Origin: Verrucomicrobiota bacterium
GTDB taxonomy: Bacteria > Verrucomicrobiota > Verrucomicrobiia > Opitutales > Opitutaceae
Direction: 5' to 3'
Length of the DNA: 61,076 nucleotides
Assembly: GCA_947471035.1 (NCBI GenBank)
Contig: CANIWJ010000006.1
Location: 1 to 61,076, forward strand
Shown: positions 16,720-24,788 of the stretch, in pieces
How positions within the stretch are numbered: position 1 is the stretch's first letter
Layout: the number at the start of each line of letters is the position of its first letter
Notes under the pieces: generated by a model
Seen by the model: the letters and a program-made list of their open reading frames with translations, nothing else
The model's database searches: none
Told to the model about the DNA's origin: nothing
Position numbers and translations under genes: made by a program

Positions 16720-17034
16720 ATGCTTCTGTCATCACCCAAGTTGTCTGTTTTAATTGTGGCTACCAACTCCAACGTTACCGCGGCCGTCGAACCCAAGATC
16801 CCTTCATTCGAGGAGGCGATGACTCGCCTCGAAAGCATCGTCGAAAAAATGGAATCCGGGGATGTGCCGCTCGATGAATTACTCGCCCAATACGAGGAGG
16901 GCAGTCGGCTGCTCACCGTTTGCGAACAACGGCTCAAGACAGCCGAACTAAAAATCGAGCAACTCAAGCGCCGCAAAGACCCCGCCTCAGCCGCCCCAAG
17001 CTTCCAAATTACAGATTTTCCCGACCCGGCCTGA
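16720..17034 (+). CDS. xseB: exodeoxyribonuclease VII small subunit
   Basis: Small subunit of ExoVII, which with XseA degrades single-stranded DNA in both directions. The family core PSFEEAMTRLESIVEKMESGDVPLDELLAQYEEG occupies about residues 28-62, followed by EQRLKTAELKIEQL, all helical. The mature homology begins at about residue 26; the ATG at 16720 gives 104 aa, and a GTG at 16756 giving 92 aa is an equally plausible start. It precedes dxs by 63 bp, an arrangement seen in many bacteria. xseA is not in the window. Confidence 0.9.
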   Translation: MLLSSPKLSVLIVATNSNVTAAVEPKIPSFEEAMTRLESIVEKMESGDVPLDELLAQYEEGSRLLTVCEQRLKTAELKIEQLKRRKDPASAAPSFQITDFPDPA

Positions 17035-17097
17035 AATCAGCTACAAGCCTGACTCCGTTTACACCGCCACTTTTCCGACTTTCCTCTTTTTATTCAC

Positions 17098-19041
17098 GTG
17101 CCCGCTTCTTTTCAGCCCAGTCAACCCGCCTCCGTCCTTTTGGCCGACGGTCCACGCCTGCTCCCGACCATCACTTCCCCCAATGACGTCAAGGGCCTGT
17201 CAGCCAGCCAGTTGCCTCAGCTAGCGGCAGAGATTCGCGAAGAACTCATTCGGGTCACGGCCTTAAACGGCGGCCATATTGGACCTAATCTAGGCGTCGT
17301 TGAATTGACCATCGCACTGCATCGCGTGTTTTCCACTCCGCGCGATAAATTCGTCTTCGACGTCGCCCACCAGGGCTACGTGCATAAACTTTTAACCGGA
17401 CGTCGCGAACTTTTGCAAAAAGTTCGCCAGACGAATGGGGCTTCCGGCTTTCTCTGCCGCTCCGAGAGCCCGCACGATTCCTTTGGCGCCGGTCACGCCG
17501 GCACCGCGCTCTCCGCCGCCTTGGGCATGGCTACCGCCAGAGATCTGGCTGGCACCGATGAACACGTGGTGGCGCTTTGCGGAGACGCCGCCTTTACCTG
17601 CGGCATCACCCTGGAGGCGCTCAACAACGTCGTCTCGTCCACCAAGCGCCTCGTCGTTATCCTGAACGACAACGAATGGTCCATCGCCCGCAACGTCGGC
17701 GCCATCGCCAAATATCTGACCAAGCTTTCGACCAACAGCACCTACAACAAGCTCCACCACGACGTGGAAAAGTTCTTCCGCAGCCTGCCCGGCGGCGACG
17801 ACATGCACCGGGTCTGGAGCAAGTGGAAACGCGAGACCAAAGACTTCTTCGTCGAGTCCTCCCTCTTTGAAAAATTCGGCCTGCGCTACATCGGCCCAAT
17901 CGACGGCCACAATATCGAGGAGTTGATCAAAAACCTCGAATTCGCCCGCGATACCGACACCCCCGTCCTGCTCCACGTCATCACCGAAAAGGGCCGGGGC
18001 TTGGATGCCGCGCGCGCCCACCCGGAAAAGTTTCATGGTCTCGGTGCCTTCGACCCGACCACGGGCGAGAGCAAAGGCTCCGCTTCGGGCGCTCCCGCCA
18101 ATTATCAGGACGTTTTCGGGCGCGAAATGGTCAGGCTTGCCCAACAAAACCCAAAGATCATCGGCATCACTGGAGCCATGCCCAGCGGCACCGGGCTCAA
18201 CCACCTCGCCGCCGCCGTACCGAAGCAGTTTTTCGACGTCGGCATCGCCGAGGAGCACGCAGTGATCTTCGCCGCCGGCCTGGCCACCCAAGGCTTTCAT
18301 CCCGTTGTCGCCATCTACTCGACGTTCCTGCAACGCGCGTATGACAACATTATCCACGACGTCGCGCTTCAAGGTCTGCCCGTAACCTTCTGTCTGGATC
18401 GTTCGGGTTTGTCCGCCAACGACGGCCCGACCCACCACGGCCTGTTCGACGTGGCCTATCTGCGTTGCGTCCCTCATGCGGTTATCATGGCCCCGCGCGA
18501 CGAGCATCTGCTCACCGCCATGCTCCAGACCGCGCTCGCATATCAGGGTCCGGCATTTATCCGCTACCCGCGTGGTGCCTCCACCGGGCGTCCCGGTCCA
18601 GCCGTGCCGACCGCCCTGCCCTTGGGAACCGCTGAACTGCTCCGTCCCGGTACCGATGTCATGATCTGGGCGCTCGGCACGATGTGCGCCGATGCCCTCG
18701 TGCTGGCCGATACCCTGGCGCGCGAAGACGGAATCTCCGTGGGAGTCGTCGATGCGCGTTTCGCCAAACCGATTGATCGCCAACTACTCCTTTCCCAGGC
18801 CGCGGAAGTGCGCTTATTCGTAACCCTGGAAGATCATGTGGTAACCGGTGGCTTCGGCACCGCCGTGCTCGAAACCCTCTCCGACACCGAACGCCCGGTC
18901 CCGGTCGAACGTCTCGGTTGGCCAGACGAGTTCGTCGGCCATGGATCGTCGATCGCGGAATTGCGCGCCGCGCATGGCTTGGCCCCGCATCAGCTCGTCG
19001 CCCGAGTGCGCAGCCGTTTGGCAATGCTTCAGACCGTTTGA
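17098..19041 (+). CDS. dxs: 1-deoxy-D-xylulose-5-phosphate synthase
   Basis: Thiamine-diphosphate enzyme that condenses pyruvate and glyceraldehyde 3-phosphate, the first step of the MEP isoprenoid pathway. Seen: GGHIGPNLGVVELT, DVAHQGYVHKLLTG, the ThDP motif with GDAAFT (162-167) and NDNEW (190-194), the catalytic Glu in DVGIAEEHA and the domain II segment DRSGLSANDGPTHHGLFD. The usual GDG of the ThDP motif is GDA here. 647 aa against about 620 in E. coli. GTG start at 17098; no better ATG near the homologous N-terminus. Transcribed with xseB and ybeY. Confidence 0.92.
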   Translation: MPASFQPSQPASVLLADGPRLLPTITSPNDVKGLSASQLPQLAAEIREELIRVTALNGGHIGPNLGVVELTIALHRVFSTPRDKFVFDVAHQGYVHKLLTGRRELLQKVRQTNGASGFLCRSESPHDSFGAGHAGTALSAALGMATARDLAGTDEHVVALCGDAAFTCGITLEALNNVVSSTKRLVVILNDNEWSIARNVGAIAKYLTKLSTNSTYNKLHHDVEKFFRSLPGGDDMHRVWSKWKRETKDFFVESSLFEKFGLRYIGPIDGHNIEELIKNLEFARDTDTPVLLHVITEKGRGLDAARAHPEKFHGLGAFDPTTGESKGSASGAPANYQDVFGREMVRLAQQNPKIIGITGAMPSGTGLNHLAAAVPKQFFDVGIAEEHAVIFAAGLATQGFHPVVAIYSTFLQRAYDNIIHDVALQGLPVTFCLDRSGLSANDGPTHHGLFDVAYLRCVPHAVIMAPRDEHLLTAMLQTALAYQGPAFIRYPRGASTGRPGPAVPTALPLGTAELLRPGTDVMIWALGTMCADALVLADTLAREDGISVGVVDARFAKPIDRQLLLSQAAEVRLFVTLEDHVVTGGFGTAVLETLSDTERPVPVERLGWPDEFVGHGSSIAELRAAHGLAPHQLVARVRSRLAMLQTV

Positions 19042-19108
19042 GCACTAGTCGCGGGGTTCCGCTGTTCGCTTGCCTCGCGACACCCTCGGGTTCGTATTCG
19101 CCTCCCGC

Positions 19109-19672
19109 ATGTCGCGCGAAATCGAGATCACGAATCGTCATTCGGACCTGCGCCTCAAACGCAGGGAACTCGCGCGCGCGATCAGCTACCTGGATGCGCA
19201 TTTTGCCTACACCAGCGCAGATTGGCCTACGCTACTCCCTGCGGCCTTACTCCGGGCTAAAAAAATGGCGGCCGACGTCCCGTCAGGCATTTCCGCCGTG
19301 CCCACCGGAGAGCTTTCCATCACCTTTCACAGCGATGCGGCCCTCGCCAAACTCCACGGCGACTTCCTCGACGACCCGACCACGACCGATGTGATCACCT
19401 TCGAAGGTGACGAAGCGCTTGGCCACGCCGGCGATATATGCGTGTCGGTGGACACGGCCCTGACCTACGCCACCCGGCACAATCTTACATTTAACGAAGA
19501 GCTTATGCGCTACGTCATCCACGGCTGGCTGCATTTGGCGGGTTACGACGATTTGGAACCGAAAAAAAAACGCCGCATGCGGGCGGCAGAAAATCGCGCC
19601 CTCAAAATCCTATGCGGCGCCGGACTGCTCCCCCAGTTCGAGCTCAAGCCGGCAATCAAATCAAAACGTTAA
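19109..19672 (+). CDS. ybeY: endoribonuclease YbeY (rRNA maturation factor)
   Basis: Metal-dependent RNase involved in 16S rRNA 3' maturation and ribosome quality control. The metal motif is H138-GWL-H142-LAGYD-D148: two His and an Asp where many homologues have a third His. DDPTTTDVITFEG and GDICVSVD are also typical. The ATG at 19109 (MSREIEITNRH) gives 187 aa; a TTG at 19070 would add 13 residues. Between dxs and the recO-like gene. Confidence 0.9.
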   Translation: MSREIEITNRHSDLRLKRRELARAISYLDAHFAYTSADWPTLLPAALLRAKKMAADVPSGISAVPTGELSITFHSDAALAKLHGDFLDDPTTTDVITFEGDEALGHAGDICVSVDTALTYATRHNLTFNEELMRYVIHGWLHLAGYDDLEPKKKRRMRAAENRALKILCGAGLLPQFELKPAIKSKR

Positions 19673-19700
19673 CCCGCCCTTAGCCGGGTGTTGATAAACT

Positions 19701-20333
19701 ATGCCTGGCCCTGTTCATCAAACCGAAGCTCATGTGCTCGCCAAAACCGCGCACACCGGCGACCACTGGATGCTCACCTGCTTTTCCCCGACCGACGGGC
19801 TGATCAGCGCCTTACTACGCTCCGCCCGCAGTAATAAAAACGACACCGCACCCAGCCCCGACCTCTTTGACCATTTGGCCCTGGAGCTTCAGCACGGACG
19901 TGGCTCACCCGGCAACGGCCCGTGGTTCGTGCGCGAACACCGCATAATAACGCGTCACTCCGCCATCGGCCGCGACTACCCTACTCTAGCGGCGGCTTCG
20001 CGCCTGGCGCGAAACATCACTCGCAATCCTGGTCCCGAAGACAGGCGAGCCGCGATTCACGCCCTGCTCGGACAGGCGTTCAACGCACTGGAGCGAGTCG
20101 GCACCCGGCCGGAACTGATATACTTCAAAAGCCTTTATTGCCTCGCCCGCGATGAGGGCCTGCCGATCAAGCAGGAATGGCTGCCATCCTTGCCCGCCTC
20201 GGATCAGGCGGTGGTGGCTACTGCACTCAGGGAACCGGCCGAATCACCTGAACCCCCGACCCCCGACCTCACCCGTCTGGCCAAACGCCTGGAGTCCTAC
20301 CTCTCCAGCGGCCACGACCTGATTTTTGATTAA
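19701..20333 (+). CDS. RecO-like DNA repair protein, short form
   Basis: The N-terminal 80 residues look like the RecO OB-fold: HQTEAHVLAKTAHTGDHWMLTCFSPTDGLISALLRSARS, with the usual sense of a strand, turn and basic loop. A helical domain follows (RLARNITRN...ALLGQAFNALERV). At 210 aa it is shorter than standard RecO (about 240) and lacks the CxxC...CxxC zinc finger. RecO loads RecA on gaps together with RecR. Placement next to ybeY supports recO, as in many genomes. The identification is moderate. Confidence 0.55.
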   Translation: MPGPVHQTEAHVLAKTAHTGDHWMLTCFSPTDGLISALLRSARSNKNDTAPSPDLFDHLALELQHGRGSPGNGPWFVREHRIITRHSAIGRDYPTLAAASRLARNITRNPGPEDRRAAIHALLGQAFNALERVGTRPELIYFKSLYCLARDEGLPIKQEWLPSLPASDQAVVATALREPAESPEPPTPDLTRLAKRLESYLSSGHDLIFD

Positions 20334-20346
20334 CGCCCCTTTAAGC

Positions 20347-21795
20347 TCAAGTAGCGCCCGATTTCGGCGGTTTTTCACCGAAGCCCAGCCCGCCCAAGTG
20401 CCGCCCAAAGCGACGCATCACCAGCAGGTGCACCAGCGCTTGCGTCAGGTTATAAAAATACCACGGCAGCGTCGGGGTGAAGTCGTGAATCGCCGCCAGC
20501 ACGCAGGTGCGATTTAACATTTCTCGGAACTCGAGACGGCCTTTGCGATTATTGGCGGTTTTGGCCAGCACTCCGCCCGTAATGTAGAAAAGCACCCGGT
20601 CTGCCGTGCTGCGTTCATGGGAGTAGGTTAACTCCAAAAGCAGCAAATGCCGTGAGCCGAGGTAAAATCGACAATGCCCGTCCTCATCGACCTCACATTT
20701 GAGCAGGGGCCAGACAAAACGCGGCAACCAGCCGTAATACTCCAACGCCACGCGTTGGGCGGAAAATTCAGGCGGCAGGGGAAGTCGCTGGACCGAGCGC
20801 ACACGTTTCGCCGCCCTAATAACGCGAATATCGCGCGGCCGGAGTTTATCCAACTGGGTCAAAGCCAGCCGGTGATCCACATCGAGCGAAGCCCTTAATG
20901 CCTGCTCAAACCCCATTGCCCCCACCGCCAGGCGAGTAAGCAAGGGATTAGGCGCGGCGCACATATCGTGGTTTAAACTATCCACCAAGGGGCCGACCAA
21001 AGCGCGCGAAGCGCCGCCAACCATACTCACCCACGCCTTCAACAGCTTTGCCGGCAGCGCCGGCACCGCAATCATCCAGCGTCGACACCCCAATACCCGC
21101 GCGGTCATTTGCAGTATCTCACGATAACACAAAACATCGGGTCCCCCGATGTCGTAATGCGCTCCAAAATACTCTGGCGCGCCGATCACCATATCGACCG
21201 CCCGGACCACGTCTTGAATGGCCACCGGCTGCATACGCCGCTCGGCCCAGGAAGGCAGAAACAGCACGGGCATACGGCGAACAAGATTAACCAGAATCCG
21301 CAGCGAAGAGCCGCCCGGCCCTACCACCAAACCGGCGCGCAAAGCGGTCACTGGGCTGCTGCCCGAGCCCAATGCTTCCTCCACCTCCAAGCGGCTCGCG
21401 AGATGCGAAGAAAGGTGTGGGGTTACGGGGATTAACCCGCCGAGGTATATTATCTGTTGGATTCGGTGCAGTCGTGCCGCACGGGCGAAATTGTCGGCTA
21501 AAATCAGGTCCAGATCGACAAACGTGCCTTGGGTTAATCGGGACGAAGGCAACATTGAATGCACCAGATACACCGCGTAGTCGGCATCACGCAGCGCCTG
21601 CTCGGTCTCAAGCAGTGAAAATAAATCGCACACCCGCCACGCGACGCCCGTTTCATCCAAATGATCGGCCACATGGGTGAGCGAACGCGTTAACGCCACC
21701 ACCCGAAAACGTTTCGATAATTGAGCGCAAATCGCCTGTCCGATAAAACCGCTCGCCCCGGCCACGACCACGGTTTTTCGCAGCTCGGGTTTCAT
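20347..21795 (-). CDS. NAD(P)-binding SDR-family protein with C-terminal DUF2867-like domain
   Basis: The N-terminal 300 residues are an atypical short-chain dehydrogenase/epimerase: the dinucleotide motif VAGASGFIGQAI (about 11-22), then DYAVYLVHSM, IYLGGLIP and a substrate domain with PVAIQDVVRAVDMVIGAPEYFGAHYDIGGPDVL. The C-terminal 150 residues (from YYGWLPRFVWPLL, through LTYSHERSTADRVLFYITGGVLA) look like the DUF2867/SRPBCC-like domain found fused to such SDRs, and end near a hydrophobic TLPWYFYNLTQALVHLLV segment. 482 aa. Substrate unknown. Convergent with recO-like, 13 bp apart. Confidence 0.78.
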   Translation of the reverse strand: MKPELRKTVVVAGASGFIGQAICAQLSKRFRVVALTRSLTHVADHLDETGVAWRVCDLFSLLETEQALRDADYAVYLVHSMLPSSRLTQGTFVDLDLILADNFARAARLHRIQQIIYLGGLIPVTPHLSSHLASRLEVEEALGSGSSPVTALRAGLVVGPGGSSLRILVNLVRRMPVLFLPSWAERRMQPVAIQDVVRAVDMVIGAPEYFGAHYDIGGPDVLCYREILQMTARVLGCRRWMIAVPALPAKLLKAWVSMVGGASRALVGPLVDSLNHDMCAAPNPLLTRLAVGAMGFEQALRASLDVDHRLALTQLDKLRPRDIRVIRAAKRVRSVQRLPLPPEFSAQRVALEYYGWLPRFVWPLLKCEVDEDGHCRFYLGSRHLLLLELTYSHERSTADRVLFYITGGVLAKTANNRKGRLEFREMLNRTCVLAAIHDFTPTLPWYFYNLTQALVHLLVMRRFGRHLGGLGFGEKPPKSGAT

Positions 21796-21872
21796 GCCCG
21801 AAAAGCTAGCGATACCGCCTCATCGTGGCGACAGAAGATTCCGCCGAGTTTCGACCGAATCGCGGACTTGGT

Positions 21873-22541
21873 TTAATCTAACTTAAAACCCAGCGCGACC
21901 ACTTCACTGAGGTGAAAGGGGGCGGCGGCGAGGAGTTCCTGCACGTTGCTCAGTGCGGTGGGTAAACTGGCCGAATCCAGCGAAGCCGACCCGTCCTCGG
22001 CGTCGTGCAGTTGCACACGCCAAGTCGTGGGCGCATCCGGGTGAAAAAACTCCATGATCGCGCCGTAAAGATAATTACCAGGCAGGCCCAAACGGGGGCC
22101 GGCGCCCGGCACGAGAAATAGACTGTGCATCGGATCGTGCACGGCAGTCGTCGTTTCCTGCGCGGTAGCAGTGTGTTTTCGATGCAAAATGGAACGCCCC
22201 ACCGCCTTGGCACGGTGCGTCTCCGCCTTGGTTTGAAGAGCGGCGGGCAACGACTGCACGTAACGGTCGAAAATCGGGCCATTCGACTCAAGTTCAGCCA
22301 CGGGGATTTTCCCCGAGGTCAAAGCGTCAAGATTGGCCGCGAAAAAAGCCGGCTGCAGCGCCACCTTTCGCACTGTGACGTGACCATCCTTGTAGTCGGC
22401 CGAAGCATAAACCTGATGCGAAGCATACAGGCGGCGCAGCGCGTCTTGATAAGTCGGCGTATGCGGCACCGCTCCCACCGGGCTGAGCTCGATCATATCG
22501 AGGACGGATTGATCAAGCTGCGCGTGAGGATCTTGAGACAT
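21873..22541 (-). CDS. hypothetical protein, 222 aa
   Basis: Not recognised. It is soluble, without signal peptide or membrane helices. An N-terminal part contains PHTPTYQDALRRLYASHQVYASADYKDGHVTVRKVAL, and a central part has HDPMHSLFLVPGAGPRLGLPGNYLYGAIMEFF; the last 60 residues are Ala/Leu/Ser-rich and helical. The ATG at 22541 is favoured; a longer frame to 22664 has an unlikely Arg/Cys-rich leader that would overlap trpF. It follows trpF on the same strand. Confidence 0.65.
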   Translation of the reverse strand: MSQDPHAQLDQSVLDMIELSPVGAVPHTPTYQDALRRLYASHQVYASADYKDGHVTVRKVALQPAFFAANLDALTSGKIPVAELESNGPIFDRYVQSLPAALQTKAETHRAKAVGRSILHRKHTATAQETTTAVHDPMHSLFLVPGAGPRLGLPGNYLYGAIMEFFHPDAPTTWRVQLHDAEDGSASLDSASLPTALSNVQELLAAAPFHLSEVVALGFKLD

Positions 22542-22635
22542 GCACCGTTGGTTTATCGAGGCTTGACGCAACAAACGAGGTTCAACTTGGCCACACCGCG
22601 AGAATAACCACGCGCTCTGATGCGGGTGAGCGGAA

Positions 22636-23286
22636 CTAATCCCGCAGCGCCGCAACCAACGCATCCAACTTGAGCGGGGCTTTTACCCCGGGACGCGTTT
22701 CCACCCCGCTGTTAACATCCACGAAGTGCGCGCCGCTTTGTGCCCGCGCCGCGCGAATGTTCTCAGGGGTTAGCCCGCCGGCCAGGATCCATGTCTTGTC
22801 CGGGTGGGCCGCCGCCAAGTGCGCGAAGCCGGTCCAGTCCCCCGTGCGCCCCGAACCGCCGAAGCCTTCAGGGTGGTAGGTATCGACCAAGAAGCTGTTC
22901 GCGTAGTCCAACCATGCACCGGGAAATTCAATGCCTGGGGGTAGTTTTGGCGCCAGCCAGAGTGCGCCGGGCCCAACGATTGCGGACCAACTTGCCACGA
23001 TTTCCAAACCGACCTCGGGCCGCGCATGAATCTGAAATCGCTCAAAACCCAATGCCCGGATTGCTTGCAGCTCATCGGCTCCGGGCTCGACCAACACCGC
23101 CACCCGCTTAGGACCCGCCGGCAAATTAATCGACAAAGCGCGGTAGGCCTCGGGCGGAAGGTAACGCGGTGATTTTGAATACAGGATAAAACCAAGGAAA
23201 TCCGCACCCAGATTAGCCGCCCGTTGAGCATCTTCCAAACGGGTAATCCCACAGATTTTTAAAAAAGCATTTCCGATCATCGTCAT
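22636..23286 (-). CDS. trpF: phosphoribosylanthranilate isomerase
   Basis: Third specific step of tryptophan synthesis: PRA to CdRP in a TIM barrel. The catalytic Cys is in LKICGITR (about residues 10-17) and the general acid Asp in the FLVDTYHPEGFGGSGRTGDW segment; the phosphate loops ILAGGLTPEN and VDVNSGVETRPG are intact. The family VQLHG is replaced by FQIHA. 216 aa, normal length. It begins 53 bp after nuoN on the same strand and is away from other trp genes. Confidence 0.94.
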   Translation of the reverse strand: MTMIGNAFLKICGITRLEDAQRAANLGADFLGFILYSKSPRYLPPEAYRALSINLPAGPKRVAVLVEPGADELQAIRALGFERFQIHARPEVGLEIVASWSAIVGPGALWLAPKLPPGIEFPGAWLDYANSFLVDTYHPEGFGGSGRTGDWTGFAHLAAAHPDKTWILAGGLTPENIRAARAQSGAHFVDVNSGVETRPGVKAPLKLDALVAALRD

Positions 23287-23339
23287 CAGTCAAAGTCACG
23301 AACCCTGCGTGGACAAGCAACGAACCGAACTCGTCCGCT

Positions 23340-24788
23340 TCAAAATAGCCCTAGCACCAACGAAGGCCAAAGGCCAAGCAGCAGGATCAGGCCTGCGGCA
23401 AACACCAGCGTGATAGCCGTGACCGGATGCACCGGGATGCTTTTCACCGTATCGGGACTGACCGGTAGCACCAGCGCCGGCTTCAGGATTTGCAGATAAT
23501 AATATAGGGCCACCGCGCTAAGTAAAATGGCCAGCAGCGCCAGCCACGCAGTCATGCCCCCCACTTGTAGCGCACTGGAAAACACCAGAAACTTGCCCAC
23601 GAAACCGGCCAGCGGCGGAATGCCCGCCAGCGAAAGCACAAACACCATCAAGCAGCCGGCCAAAAGCGGGGATTTGGTCCGCAGTCCGGCGAGATCAGCA
23701 AGGTTTACGCAAGGCTGATGCCGCTCCACCGCCGCAATAACGCCAAACGCTCCCACCGTGGCCAAACCGTAGGTTATAACGTAATAGAGTAAAGGTGCCG
23801 CCCCAACCCAGCCGGCGGCGATCACACCAAGCAGCAAGGCCCCGGCATGCGCGATGGCGGAGTAAGCCAATACCCGGCGAACCTTGGTTTGCGCCAACGC
23901 CACGAAATTACCCAGCAGCAACGAAGCCAGCGCGAGCCAAACCACGACCGTGATCCACCCGGCCATGCCATTCCCGTCCCCGGCGACGCCGCCGAGTCCC
24001 GGCCAGAGCAAACGCAGAAACAACGTAAACCCAGCTAGCTTCGAGGCCGAAGCGATAAGCGCCGCCGCCGGAGCCGGAGCGCCTTGATAAACATCCGGAG
24101 CCCAGAGGTGGAACGGTGCGGCGGCAGCCTTAAATCCGAAGCCCACCAGCACCATGACCAAGGCAACCAAGAGCAAGGGACTCGGGGCGGACAAAGCGAG
24201 TTGGCGGGCGATTTCCGGCAACTCGATCGACCCGGTCAGCCCGTAAATTAGGCTGAAACCGAAAAGCATAAACGCGGCCGACACTCCGCCGAAGAGAAAA
24301 TACTTCAGACCGGCCTCGGCCGATTCCGCCCGGGTTTTATCAAACCCCGCCAGCACGTAGAGGGACAAACTCGCCAATTCGAGGGCGAGAAAGGCGAGGA
24401 GCAGTTGTTGCGCACCGGCCATGAGGGCAAAGCCCGTAATCGCGAAGAGGATCACGGCCACAAATTCTGCCGGATTGCGCAAACGCGTCGTCCCCGCCGT
24501 GATCCCGAGCGTCAGCAAGCCGAGGCCAAAAACACCGCCCCGTGCGACAAGTGCCAGGGTATCCAAGACCAGCACCCCGCCCCAGATATTCCCCAGGTTG
24601 CCCACGCCAAGCAACGAAACCAAAGCGGCCAGCAATGCGGCCGCACCCATACCGCAGGAAATGTGGGTGCGTTGCTCCAACGAGCGTTTCGTTTTGGGCA
24701 AATCCACCGCGAGCACCAGCAAGGCACCCACCACCAGGCAGAGCTCCGGACGGAGAGCACTGAGCAATTCAGCATAGGCAAAGTTCAT
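23340..24788 (-). CDS. nuoN: NADH-quinone oxidoreductase subunit N
   Basis: Antiporter-like proton-channel subunit nearest the heel of complex I, about 14 transmembrane helices in 482 aa. Family motifs: the E-containing FLALELASLSLYVLAGF (TM5), the Lys in GFGFKAAAAPFHLWAPDVYQGAP (TM7) and IASASKLAGF (TM8). Last gene of the operon; its start overlaps the nuoM stop by 4 bp (ATGA). Confidence 0.96.
   Translation of the reverse strand: MNFAYAELLSALRPELCLVVGALLVLAVDLPKTKRSLEQRTHISCGMGAAALLAALVSLLGVGNLGNIWGGVLVLDTLALVARGGVFGLGLLTLGITAGTTRLRNPAEFVAVILFAITGFALMAGAQQLLLAFLALELASLSLYVLAGFDKTRAESAEAGLKYFLFGGVSAAFMLFGFSLIYGLTGSIELPEIARQLALSAPSPLLLVALVMVLVGFGFKAAAAPFHLWAPDVYQGAPAPAAALIASASKLAGFTLFLRLLWPGLGGVAGDGNGMAGWITVVVWLALASLLLGNFVALAQTKVRRVLAYSAIAHAGALLLGVIAAGWVGAAPLLYYVITYGLATVGAFGVIAAVERHQPCVNLADLAGLRTKSPLLAGCLMVFVLSLAGIPPLAGFVGKFLVFSSALQVGGMTAWLALLAILLSAVALYYYLQILKPALVLPVSPDTVKSIPVHPVTAITLVFAAGLILLLGLWPSLVLGLF

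Noticed and set aside
17392-18783. 463-codon open frame on the minus strand
   Set aside because: Antisense to dxs; codon periodicity explains it.
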